64,000 bases of DNA from Agapetus fuscipes (Eukaryota; Arthropoda; Insecta; Trichoptera; Glossosomatidae), in NCBI GenBank assembly GCA_951799405.1, contig OX637334.1, positions 11,718,001 to 11,782,000 of the forward strand, given 5' to 3'. A model generated the notes under the pieces. It had not been told where the DNA came from, did not search any database, and was given only the letters and a program-made list of their open reading frames with translations. Made by a program: the position numbers and the translations under genes. Position 1 is the stretch's first letter. Each line of letters starts with the position of its first letter. Shown piece by piece: positions 1 through 11,100 of the stretch.

Positions 1-1511
1 TGAAGAATGGGAAGTCTGCTGGGTTTGATGGTATAAATGGTGAAATGTTGAAAGCAGGAGGTGAATGTGTGATAGATTGGATGTTTGAATTATGTAAGCT
101 TTGTGTGAATGCAGGAGTAGTACCGATGGATTGGAGGAAGGCAGTCATTGTTCCCATTTACAAAGGTAAAGGGGACAAAAAAGACTGTCAGAACTTCAGA
201 CCAATCAGTCTACTCAGTATACCAGGAAAAGTCTTCTGTAAGGTGATTATAAAAAATGTGATTCTGACTACTAGCAAAAGGGTTTCCAATATACAGTCCG
301 GCTTTATGGCCGGTAGAGGCTGTGTTGATCAGATTTTCACTCTACGACAACTTGTTGAAAAACAATTGTCGGTGAGGGGGAAACTATTCACGGCCTTTGT
401 GGATCTGGAAAAGGCTTTTGACTCAGTGGACAGAGGTATGTTGTGGGATGTTTAGAAAGCATACGGAGTGAATGGAGCTCTACTCAATGCGGCGCATGCG
501 AACTATGAGAATAGTATGGCCTGCATTCGTATTGATGGTGAGTATAGTGAATGGTTTGAAGTTTTTAAGGGTGTAAGGCAAGGATGTGTGATGAGCCCAT
601 GGCTATTTAACATAGTCATGGACAAGTGTGTTCGAGATGCTAGACTTGATGATTGTGGATTAATGATAGGAGAGAGCAAAGTAAGCGTTCTACTGTATGC
701 GGATGATGCAGTCCTTGTATCTGATTCAGCAGTGGAATTGCAAATGATGCTCTCTAGATTGAACGAAGCTTTGAAAGGTAATAATTTGAAGTTGAATGCA
801 AGAAAGACGAAAGTTTTGATTTTTGAAAGAGATGATGAAAATATGAATTATGAATTTAAAATTAATGGAATGAATGTTGATGTTGTAAATGAGTTTGTAT
901 ATTTGGGATGTAAGTTTGAAAAAGATGGAAGAATGGCCGGTGAATTTGAAAGAAGAATAATGAAAGGCAGGTGTGTACTGGGTGCGACCGCTTGCATCGC
1001 CAGGAACCAAAATCTCTCAAAAAATGTTAGATTGGCGGTGCACGGTGGTATACTAGTGCCAACCTTGATGTATGGAAGTGAAGCCTGGACGGTGAGTGAA
1101 AGGGAAATTAGTAAAGTCCATACAGTAGAAATGGACTATCTAAGAAGTATGATTGGGAAAAAACGAAGTGACAGGGTGAGGAATGATTTTGTAAGAGAAG
1201 AATGTGGTGTAAGGGAAAGTGTGAAAGTGAAGATTAAAAGAAGTATGTTAAGATGGTTCGGGCACTTGGAGAGAATGAGTGATGAAAGATTGACGAAGAA
1301 AGTATATGTTGCTAGAATAGATGGATGTCGTGGTAGAGGAAGACCGAGAAAAGTATGGAAGGATCAAATCTCTGAAATAGCGAATGAATGGGATATCCAG
1401 AGTCATAATAAAAGGAGGACTTGTATGAAAAAGGTTATGACTCTGGATGAAATGAAAGAAGTATGCAAGGACAGGAAGAAGTGGCGGCTAATCTGCAATG
1501 TTGATTTCTAA
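1..1511 (+). pseudogene. RTE-like LINE ORF2 (reverse transcriptase), 3' part, one internal stop
   Basis: One reading frame runs from the window edge to the TAA at 1509-1511, broken only by a TAG at 453-455. The minus-strand relative at 44647-46071 has a Leu codon there (LWDVLKAYG), so this is a single TTG-to-TAG change. Visible reverse-transcriptase blocks are FDGINGEMLK-like at the start, GDKKDCQNFRPISLLS, AFVDLEKAFDSV, GVRQGCVMSPWLFNIV and the catalytic YADD near 695-710. The C-terminal part holds LRWFGHLERM and GRGRPRKVWKDQI, typical of RTE-type LINEs; the clade is my inference. The endonuclease half lies outside the window. It encoded the copying enzyme of a non-LTR retrotransposon and is unlikely to be functional. 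Confidence 0.88.
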
Positions 1512-1628
1512 TGTTGGTGTATTCATTTGCTACATTTTTTGCAGAGGAAATTTTTGACTTTTTTTGTATAGATTTCTTTGTAAGGTTTTGTTCTTTTTTA
1601 TATTTAAATGTAATTTATTATTCATATT

Positions 1629-1879
1629 CCTTGACTTATAGGTTGGTATGAGGCTGACCACCCATACTGTAAAAAATGGTTCACTTTGCCAATGTCACCC
1701 CTGTTTCAGGGAAGGTCGGCAAAAGTTGTGGGGCTTATGTTCATTTGAGGTTTGGATTTTATTTGTAAGTACACATTCAGCATTTGTAAGCGCGAACTAC
1801 ACTTGTTGGTTTGTGGGCATACATCTGAGAGCTTTAAATGAATATATCTTTGCAACTTAGATTATAGATTATTATAGAT
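1629..1879 (+). repeat. LINE 3' tail repeat (reference copy)
   Basis: A unit of about 240 bp starts sharply at CCTTGACTTATAGGTTGG and ends TTGCAACTTAGATTATAG followed by short ATTATAG-like repeats. It follows the stop codon of the LINE at 1-1511 by 117 bp, so it is that LINE's 3' UTR. It recurs more than 20 times in this window. It can be read as a 70-residue ORF beginning MRLTTHTVK, but the reading frame is not kept between copies, so no protein is claimed. Confidence 0.9.
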
Positions 1880-2331
1880 ATGAAATTTCATATTTTTTGC
1901 GATGGAAGAATGTGAAAAAATGAAATCATAGACTGTATTTTTTTAACAATTGATTATGTTAACTAGGGATGTACTCAAGCATAATCAGTAATAAAATTTG
2001 GGAGATTCTACCCAAGCCGAAGAGAAAAAATAATGGGGATGCTTTTTTTTTTTTTTTTTTTTTTTTTATTTCATAAACAATTTTTACAAGAAATATAAAT
2101 CTTAAAAATTAAACATTTTTGTCCCGATAAACCAAAAAATTTCAGTTTGTCATCGGGTGCAACAACGAAATTGAAAGCCGTATGAATCCAGTTGGAATCT
2201 AACTTGTCATAAATATTTTATTTTATTTTATTTAATCAAAAAAACCATTACCATTTATTAAAAATGAACAGTCTGTGAGCTGTGAGTTCGCGTTCTGTAA
2301 GAACAAGATCATCGTCATCATCATACTCCCC

Positions 2332-2376
2332 GCTGAAGAAGCCCATCGTAGGAATGGTCGAAACGTCCGAAAGCTT
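2332..2376 (+). other. Hammerhead-ribozyme-like motif
   Basis: CTGAAGA is followed by an imperfect stem (GCCCAT against ATGGTC) and then GAAACGTC. This order matches CUGANGA, stem II and GAAA of a hammerhead core. The cleavage site and stems I/III are not evident, so activity is doubtful. Confidence 0.35.
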
Positions 2377-2663
2377 CAGCTCCCACAGACCACGGTTACC
2401 GATCCCGGAAAATATCACTCTATCAAAAATAGACCGTTCTTTATAATATTTGGTAATGTTTTTTTTTATTAATTAAAATACAAAAAAAGTTAAATTCCAA
2501 CTGGATTCACACGGCTTTCAAACTGGAAAGCATTCCCATAATGAAATTAGATTATATTTTTAATATTTTGGATAGTTGGTGCATTAACACTGTAAAAATT
2601 TATCTTTTCTTTAGTTATTCAAACTCTGTTATATTTTCACTCTGTTTCATTTTTTTAAGTTTT

Positions 2664-2702
2664 AGACACAAACGTTTTCGATTACGCAGTAATCATCATC
2701 AG
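2664..2702 (-). other. Hammerhead-ribozyme-like motif with canonical core
   Basis: On the minus strand CTGATGA is followed by a stem (GATTAC, loop TGC, GTAATC) and then GAAAACGTTTG. Both conserved core strings of a type I hammerhead are present in the right order and spacing. It lies in the arm of the foldback-like element. The downstream AACGTTTG is shared with motifs at 56225-56303. Confidence 0.45.
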
Positions 2703-4425
2703 GTGGTAAAAATTATCGTTGTATATTTTTGAACATTTTCTTCTCTATGGCTTGGGAAGAATCTCCCTAATTTTATTGCTCAATATGCTTGATTACATCT
2801 CTAGTTAACATAATCAATCGTAGAAAAATACAGTCTATCATTTCGTTTTTTCACAATCTTCCATCGCAAAAAAAATGAAATTTCAGGTGACTTTTAAAAT
2901 TTCAGCATTTTTTTTCTCAATGGTTTGGGTAGAATCTCCCAAATTTGATTGCTGATTATTTGAATACATCCCTAGTTAACATAATCAATCGTAAAAAAAT
3001 ACTGTCTATGGTTTCGTTTTTTCACAATCTTCCATCGCAAAAAATATGATTTTTCATATGACTATGAAAATTTCAGCATTTTTTTTCTCTATGGCTTGGG
3101 TAGAATCTCGTAAATTTTATTGCTTAATATGCTTGATTACATCTCTTGTTAACATAATCAATCGTAAAAAGATACAGTCTATGATTTCGTTTTTTCACAA
3201 TCTTCCATCGCAAAAAGTATGAAATTTCATAAGACTATAAAAATTTCAGCATTTTTTTTCTCTATGGTTTGGGTAGAATCTCCCAAATTTTATTGCTAAA
3301 TATGCTTGATTACATCTCTTGTTAACATAATCAATCGTAAAAAAATACAGTCTATGATTTCGTTTTTTCACAATCTTCCATCGCAAAAAAAATGAAATTT
3401 CAGGTGACTTTTAAAATTTCAGCATTTTTTTTTTCAATGGTTTGGGTAGAATCTCCCAAATTTGATTGCTTTATATGCTTGATTACATTTCTTGTTAACA
3501 TAATCAATCGTAAAAAAATACAGTCTATGGTTTCGTTTTTTCACAATCTTCCATCGCAAAAAAAATGAAATTTCATATGACCATGAAAATTTCAGCATTT
3601 TTTTTCTCTATGGCTTGGGTAGAATCTCCCAAATTTTATTGCTTAATATGCTTGATTACATCTCTAGTTAACATAATCAATCGTAAAAAAATACAGTCTA
3701 TCATTTCGTTTTTTCACAATCTTCCATCGCAAAAAGTATGAAATTTCATAAGACTATGAAAATTTCAGCATTTTTTTTCTCTATGGCTTGGGTAGAATCT
3801 CCCAAATTTTATTGCTTTATATGCTTGATTACATCTCTAGTTAACATAATCAATCGTAAAAAAATACAGTCTATGATTTCGTTTTTTCACAATCTTCCAT
3901 CGCAAAAAGTATGAAATTTCATAAGACTATGAAAATTTCAGCATTTTTTTTCTCTATGGCTTGGGTAGAATCTCCCAAATTTTATTGCTGATTATGCTTG
4001 AATACATCCCTAGTTAACATAATCAATCGTAAAAAAATACAGTCTATGATTTCGTTTTTTCACAATCTTCCATCGCAAAAAGTATGAAATTTCATAAGAC
4101 TATGAAAATTTCAGCATTTTGTTTCTCTATGGCTTGGGTAGAATCTTCCAAATTTTATTGCTCAATATGCTTAATTACATCTCTTGTTAACATAATCAAT
4201 CGTAAAAAAATACAGTCTATGATTTCGTTTTTTCACAATCTTCCATCGCAAAAAATATGATTTTTCATATGACTATGAAAATTTCAATATTTGTTTTCTC
4301 TATGGCTTGGGTAGAATCTCCCAAATTTTATTGCTGATTATGCTTGATTATGTTACTTTTTAACATAATCAGTAGTAAAATTGTAGTGTCTATGTTTTAG
4401 TTTGTTCAATAATTTGCATTTTACT

Positions 4426-4678
4426 AAAAGTGCTCTAGTTATTGATTGCCGAGATTTTTATTACATTTTATTTAATTTTGTAGTAGATTATTGTATAATT
4501 ATTCATTTGGTATAGTTTTATAAGTACTTTTTATAGTTTTATTGCTTTTTAATTAAGTTTAAATTATTTATTTTTTAATATGGGGAATTTTTGTTCAACC
4601 GTCAGGCCATCCCAACTGTCAGGCTGGCACCTGTCAGGCTGTCTTCACACCGGTCTGATCGCATCCAATGTCAACATG
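4426..4678. other. Stretch without gene before the palindromic MITE
   Basis: AT-rich DNA up to about 4590, then three close copies of CTGTCAGGC-like sequence at about 4599-4645. No coding signal was seen. Confidence 0.5.
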
Positions 4679-4967
4679 ATGGGGCGTCCACACGCTTGCC
4701 AACCATTCACAAGTCAAGCGCACAGTGTGTCGTCTAGAACATGCTAGCTGGACAAAAATTTGTCTAATGGACTAATTTTGTCCAGCTAGCATGTTCTAGA
4801 CGACACACTGTGCGCTTGCCTTGTAGCCAAGCGCACAGTGTGTCGTCTAGAACATGCTAGCTGGACAAAATGAGTCCATTAGACAAAATTTTGTCCAGCT
4901 AGCATGTTCTAGACGACACACTGTGCGCTTGACTTGTGAATGGTTGGCAAGCGTGTGGACGCCCCAT
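4679..4967. mobile_element. Four-armed palindromic MITE
   Basis: The whole 289 bp is an inverted repeat centred near 4823, with outer arms beginning ATGGGGCGTCCACACGCTTG. Each half is itself a hairpin, so a 43-bp block starting CAAGCGCACAGTGTGTCGTC occurs four times in alternating orientation with near-perfect identity. No ORF is present. The element ends 7 bp before the X-box of the downstream gene. Its transposon family is unknown. Confidence 0.8.
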
Positions 4968-4973
4968 GACACT

Positions 4974-4987
4974 GTTACCATGGCAAC
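4974..4987 (+). promoter_or_regulatory. RFX X-box
   Basis: GTTACCATGGCAAC is a perfect fit to the palindromic X-box bound by RFX factors (GTNRCC N0-3 GGYAAC). It lies 129-142 bp upstream of the predicted start at 5116, the usual distance for ciliary and centriolar genes. This supports the assignment of the following gene. Confidence 0.75.
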
Positions 4988-5115
4988 CATTTGTAACTAG
5001 CTTCACAACAACAGACGCTGTAAAAAATATCGTTGTTGAAAGGTACTTTCAATTATTTTTGTACTCTGACCTCAATGACTCTGACCGAATCACATCATGA
5101 GTTAGGCGTCCAAAA

Positions 5116-5181
5116 ATGGAAGAATTAAAGTACTTTTCCCGTGAAGTGATTGTCGACTTCCCTTTCAGTGATAAATTTGAA
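5116..5181 (+). CDS. Exon 1 of the moonraker-like gene (start codon)
   Basis: The ATG sits in CAAAAATGG, and 22 codons (MEELKYFSREVIVDFPFSDK, then Phe-Glu) end at a GTAAGT donor in phase 0. The X-box lies at the expected distance upstream. Confidence 0.65.
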
Positions 5182-8100
5182 GTAAGTTACCACAATCACG
5201 TAGGTAGGTACTTATATAGTTCTTCATTATACTTTTCTCACAAACTCTGTATGTATTTATTTTGTGTTTGTGTAACAATAACATTTAAGTAATAAGTAAA
5301 CAATTATGGTTCAATAATTTAACATTATTTTATGAAATTGAAAAAGATTGTTGGAGAAGTCGACTTGCAGCAAGCCATTAAGAAAGTGAGAAGAGAAAGG
5401 TTAAAACAGAAGGAACAAGAATTGTGGGAGAGTTTCTGCGCTAAGGAGTTGTCACAACCAAGCAAACAAAAAACTAAACAGGGTAAGTTATTAATCATGC
5501 ATTCACATTATTATCTTATTATTTTTTGTTATCTATTCTTGGCGCACTCATAATACATAGGAGGTATTATTGTATTTCTCTGTGCACACCATCGATGGTG
5601 CACACTCACATTTCTGACTTTCACAATCCTTTCTTTTTTTCAATTTGTTTGAAATATTTCCCCAGAAACTATAAAAATTGTAGGGGAAAGGTGGGATACT
5701 TGATCCCTGTTTTAGTTTTCATCCATTATCTCAGACCCTTGAAGTTATTTTGTTATTTTTTTGCTCCATGTTCATAATTTGGTTCATCGCCTACCACTTG
5801 GCATCCAAATAAAACTACTTTCGTGAAGATCCAATGTACTACATCAGTTCTTGTAAAAAACTCCCAAGGATCAAGTATCCCTATCCATGAGGGATACTTG
5901 ATCCCCCCATGAGGGATACTTGATCCCCGGGATCAAGTATCCCACCCATAAAGATAGCATTAGTAATTATAGCCAATTATTAAGGGAAATTAAAAAAAAA
6001 AATGATATAAATCAAAATAAACTTCTTTATTGAGTAAAAACTAAAATTTACTAAGCATTTGCAAGAAATTTTTGTTTAAAGTTGATAATACCAGCTGTCT
6101 GCCGCACGGCTGTGGCAGCTTTTGTATGTCTGCGCTTCTGACTACGCTAATGTCTTCTACTGTTGGAAAAGTGAAACAACTGCCCACTAGATCCTTTCTT
6201 CTCAAAAATTTCACTTTGAAAGTACTTTCCTTTTGAGTCAAAACTTTTCCAACAAAACACTTGACTGTTTTTTTGGCCAAACTGACTTAACTTGACTAAA
6301 ACTTTGTCTTCAGGCTTTGATTCGGTGTCGTCAATAAGTTCTTTATCATGTGAAAGGAAATCAGAGTCACTGCTGCTATCTGGAAGGCATGACATTCATG
6401 CCAAACTGCCTATCGATCACTTAAAAACTCCCCCCATTTCTCACAGCATTCACAGCCGCTTCAGCTTGCTGAGGATCCCGTGGAATTCTCTTTTTCTGGC
6501 TCCCTCTTTTGCTATGTACTTACACGGCATTTGAAAGAATAAACGTGAATAAAATTAATTATTTCAAGCGTGGACTTCAAAATTAACTTGAAGTGGGATA
6601 CTTGATCCCAGGATCAAGTATCCCCCCACTTCTAGGGATCAAGTATCCCCCAGTTGTCATTTTTTCAAAAAGTGAAAAATTTAGGTAAGAAGAGTTTGCA
6701 TTTCTAAATTGATGTTATGGTATTTTGTAGCTAAAAGCACATGTATTTCACCGATATAGGTAGAATAATCATAAAGTACACAAATGAAAATGTATAAAAC
6801 TCACCTTGCACGCGAAAAAAAAAGTCTGAACCTCACAAAATCGAAAAATGTTAATTATTTGTTTGCGCTTCTTCAGAGGTAACGGTCATTTGACAAAACA
6901 AAGGTAACATTATGGTCGCTACCCAATGGTGCCAACAGAACAGTGATAAAATACCTAGGAGCGCCAAAATCGAATGAGGATCAAGTATCCCTTGGGATCA
7001 AGTATCCCACCTTTCCCCTACAAGAAATAATAAATGTTCAGAGTTATACCCCAGAATATCTGACACAACACCAATACAATAACAAGTGATGCATTTTGTG
7101 ACAATATTGATGTAAAACATGCATTCATGTTCTCGTTACCGCTGTCACAAATATCCATAAATCGAAGACAACAATCGTATCATGATTCATGTGATATTCT
7201 TTTATTCCCTTTTCATGTAAGAAATTGATAATAGTAAGTACCTACATAGTTTTGTGCATTTTTCTCTGCCCTCGCAAAGCTTCGAAATCTTCACATAAAA
7301 GTCTGTGCGAACCTTTGGTCGATTGGGGAATGGGGAAACCATCCACACTTTTGGTTGACGGCTATTGTGGAGTTTACAGCAGACTCAAAACTTTTCTTGA
7401 ATTTTTCAATTTCTTATTGTTGTCTATCCGAAGACAATAATTGTCAACGACGTTACCATGTTGAAAGCACCGGTTCCCATACTTGGATGGGTTACCGCTC
7501 AGGTACACCGCGTGTCGTTGGCATCTTGGACCGGTCCGTAGTCCAGTGGCAACACTTCGGACTCGTAAATGGAAGGTTGTGGATTCAGATCCCGGCGGAG
7601 CACAAAAATATACCATTTATGTTTTGAATGTGCTCTTCGCTGAGTTGAAAAATTCATAAACCTTTACCGAAGACCGGTCACTGAAAGGTCCATCCAACCT
7701 TACAACAACTGGGTCTTGCTTGAGAATTGGCGCTTTCTACAGCAACGACCAAGCTCGCAGAGGGCTCTTGAGGTGTGATACACACAAAAATAGCGCTCAC
7801 CAAATAAATTATCCTAATATTATTATTATTTTCATTTAAGTGTACAATTCCTTGTGATTAGCACGTAATATCAAGGAGCGCAACCCAATCCAGTTGCATC
7901 AAGTCAGTAACTTTGGATTTTGCCTTTTTTCTCTTGTGGACGAACAGGTAGATCTAGAATCACTGCTGGGCTGGGTCACGACCATCGGGAAGGCCTTCTG
8001 CTACTAAAAAAAATTATAGCATTGCATGAGCGTTCTGTGATACGCTTCCCCGGATGGAAGTGTACAAATGGAACGGGTATGAGGATGGGTTTGCGCAACT

Positions 8101-11100
8101 GTCGGCAATTTTACTTTTGAGTATGACAGCTTTACATGTCAGTGCTCCTAGTACAAAGCATTATAAAGCATTGCGTAAAACTCACCTCGATTGGGGAAAT
8201 CTATAGGAGTGTCATCTTTTATTCCATAAATTTCTTATCTACACTATTTATGTGAGTTTTACGCAATGTTTTATACTCAACGCACTAAAAACTTAAGAAG
8301 TAAATTTTTCCTAACTGTGTACCAACTAATTAAAAGTCATTATCTCTATTTAATAAATACCTCCTTGTTTCATGCATCAATCATCAATCAATTGCAATTT
8401 TGAAAAAATATGTTTATTTCATTTGTATTTCATTCTCAGAAAAAGGTACTGATTGTTTGGATCTTCAGTTGGCATCAAAAAAGTCAATGCTTCATGAGAA
8501 GCCCCTAGTCAAGCATAATCTACCCTCAATATCCTGGCAAAGCATTGACGACCTCTTATTGTTACAAAATGAATATGACTTTCTGCTAGATGCTGAGAAA
8601 TGTGTAAGTTATGTTGATTTTTTTTTTACATATATGTCACATTTTTTTAAAGATTGTTGTACGAATATATAAAATTTGGAAGTACTTACCTAATATCATA
8701 AAGCGGTGTTCGGTCAAAGGTGAACAAATTTGCTTATTTGATCAGTGGCTCAATGTTTTTTTTTCAAAACTGCAAAACCAAGCAGGAGGCTTGCTTCATA
8801 ACATTTATTCTATTTTTTTTTTTCAAATTCAGCTGTGAATGAATAGTCATAATGAATTTCATATCTTTAATGAGCTTTTTCATGGCTCTTGATCATCCCA
8901 AAGGTGTTTGCCCGTACAAACATGAAACCAGCGCATATTGTTATAGCAGCCACCTTCACAGCTCCATCTCCAAAAATGTTATTTTTGTTCTGAATTTGCT
9001 CTTTTACTTTCATAGTGCAGGCCATCCTTCCTGTAAAATTAAATAAGTATTTGGCAATGACACTATCTTTTCATTTTCATTTGCTATTGCTCTGGCCAAC
9101 AAAGTCCCTATGAGTGAATAGTGCAAGTAGCATGAGCAGAAGCAGTGGAAGTACATTTACATGCTGCTTTTCTAACTGCTCTGCTCACTTTTTGTCCTAA
9201 AAGGGCTAGTGTAAATGGGGTATAAGACTTTCTTCATTCATTTGTCCTTGTCCAAATGATGATTTAAAAAATGCAAGTACTAAATAATATCTCTGTTTCA
9301 TTACAGGACAACATGGTTTCCTCAGAACCTGTGATAATCCCTCAGATTACATCTAAAGAGGGCTACTTGTACTCTGAGGACTTGCAGCACAACAATCTCG
9401 CAAGCAGCAACACTAACCTGTCACACAAATCCAAAGCCAAGTCAGCTCTCGGCTTCTCTCATATCACATTAATTTCTTCTAAGAGTCCCGATACTGGTTC
9501 TCCAAGGCAAGACGAGGAAATAAATGGAAAATTGGATTCTGTAAGAAGTAAAATTATACAGAATCTGGAAAATATTTGGTAAGAAAAGCGGCTTTAATCA
9601 AAAGTTTAAGAGTGTGTGTATTGACATTGTGAAGATTCATTTTTCAATTTTTAAATAAAAGTTCATTTTATCCGCTTGATTCGTGGTGAGATTTGTAATC
9701 CCGCTCTTCTGAGACAAATTGATCTGTATGTTCCCGACAATTATTGTAGGCAACGTGAGCATAGACTATTGCTGCTCCGAAGATGCAGGACTAACCTACC
9801 TAGGGTTATGACTGTGTGGAGGGCAATGGCTATGCTCAATGAGATCTCCTCTTTGGTTGATATCTTCCACCTGAGTGAAAATCAGCTTAGACAGAGGCTT
9901 CCGTTTCTCCTAAGCTGATTTCGGTTACTTGTGATTTGTGAATGTTATTAATTATTGTACGCATTAGGTTTAAGACCTGTCATGTACTTTAATGTGAAAA
10001 TAAATCTATCTATCTATCTATCTTATAATGTACAAAAATTAAACAAACTTTTTCTTCACGAATTGTCCATTCAAAAAAAAAAATCGTGAAGAAAAACATT
10101 GTTTAATTTTTTTACAGCTTTAATCATCTTAAGTGTGCAATCTTAATTTTGTAACTCCTTTCACTTGTACTCTATAAATAAATAAATATTAGCATGATTC
10201 ATTTGGAGAACACTGTTTTCGTATGAATCACACCTCAAGAGCCGTCTTCCAGCTTAGAGATTGCTATAGAAAGCATCAATTACTCAAGCAGGATCCAGTT
10301 GCTGTGCGGCTTGATAAACCTTTGATGAACGGTCTTTGGTAAAGTAAAATTTTCAATCCAGCAAAGAGAATTAATTAAAAATAAATAAATAAAGTGAATT
10401 AAAACAATGTTTAACCATTTATATTTTTAAATATTTATAAAAATAAATGATTTGATGTGCTGGCTGGGAATCAAACCCACAACGTTCCAATGATGGATTT
10501 ATAGTGTTGATCACAGAGTATGGACCGGTCAGATGTATTCATTGATTTATTTCATCATGAAAAGGTTGACATATTTATCTTGGAACTCCTTTCTCTTGTA
10601 TTATGTAATTATTACTTAAGTACTGTGTTTCATTTCAGCTCCCAAGTCCATAATATTGTGATGCCCGAGGATGCAGCAGAATTATTGATCGCCCAAAGAA
10701 AAGCTGATGAATTCTGTTCTAGATTCTCACGAAATTATTTATATCAAATAGGTCACCAGGTAAGTTCTCCTCAGTATAATGCATTCCTAATTTTGACAAA
10801 CATCTGGCAAAGTTTCTCATTGAAGACTTCAGAAAATATTAGCATTGTTATCAACCATGTCCAACATCAGTTTCTCCCATGGAGTTATAATATAGGGGAG
10901 CGGTAACTAAAGTACTGAATGGGTTCATACTTGTTCCCTCTTGCGCTCCTCTTGTGTCAAACGTTGCAGTGGTACCCCGAATGTACGGCGGCAACAATTA
11001 CAAATATTACGCATAAAATATCACAATGGTTATAATGAAATGAATGATAAAATTAAAATAAGAAAATATAAAATACTGGCATAAATTTTGGCGATAACAA

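Larger units (their letters stand above)
1880..4425 (+). mobile_element. Composite foldback-like element with 173-bp tandem monomers
   Basis: One inverted monomer (about 1880-2040) is followed by a T-tract (2043-2067), inner inverted arms (about 2165-2200 and 2488-2525, sharing ATCCAGTTGGAAT), and then ten direct monomers from about 2740 to 4420. The landmark TTAACATAATCAATCG recurs at 2805, 2976, 3149, 3322, 3495, 3668, 3841, 4014, 4187 and 4360 (approximate), nearly all 173 bp apart. Opposed monomers at the two ends with an inner inverted repeat resemble foldback elements. No transposase is visible. Monomers differ by only a few bases. Confidence 0.7.

Noticed and set aside
7443..7521. A functional 5S rRNA gene
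   Set aside because: About 40 central bases including the A-box part are missing, and it is fused to a SINE.
10003..10023. (CTAT)n microsatellite as an independent feature
   Set aside because: It is the 3' tail of the LINE fragment at 9665-10024.
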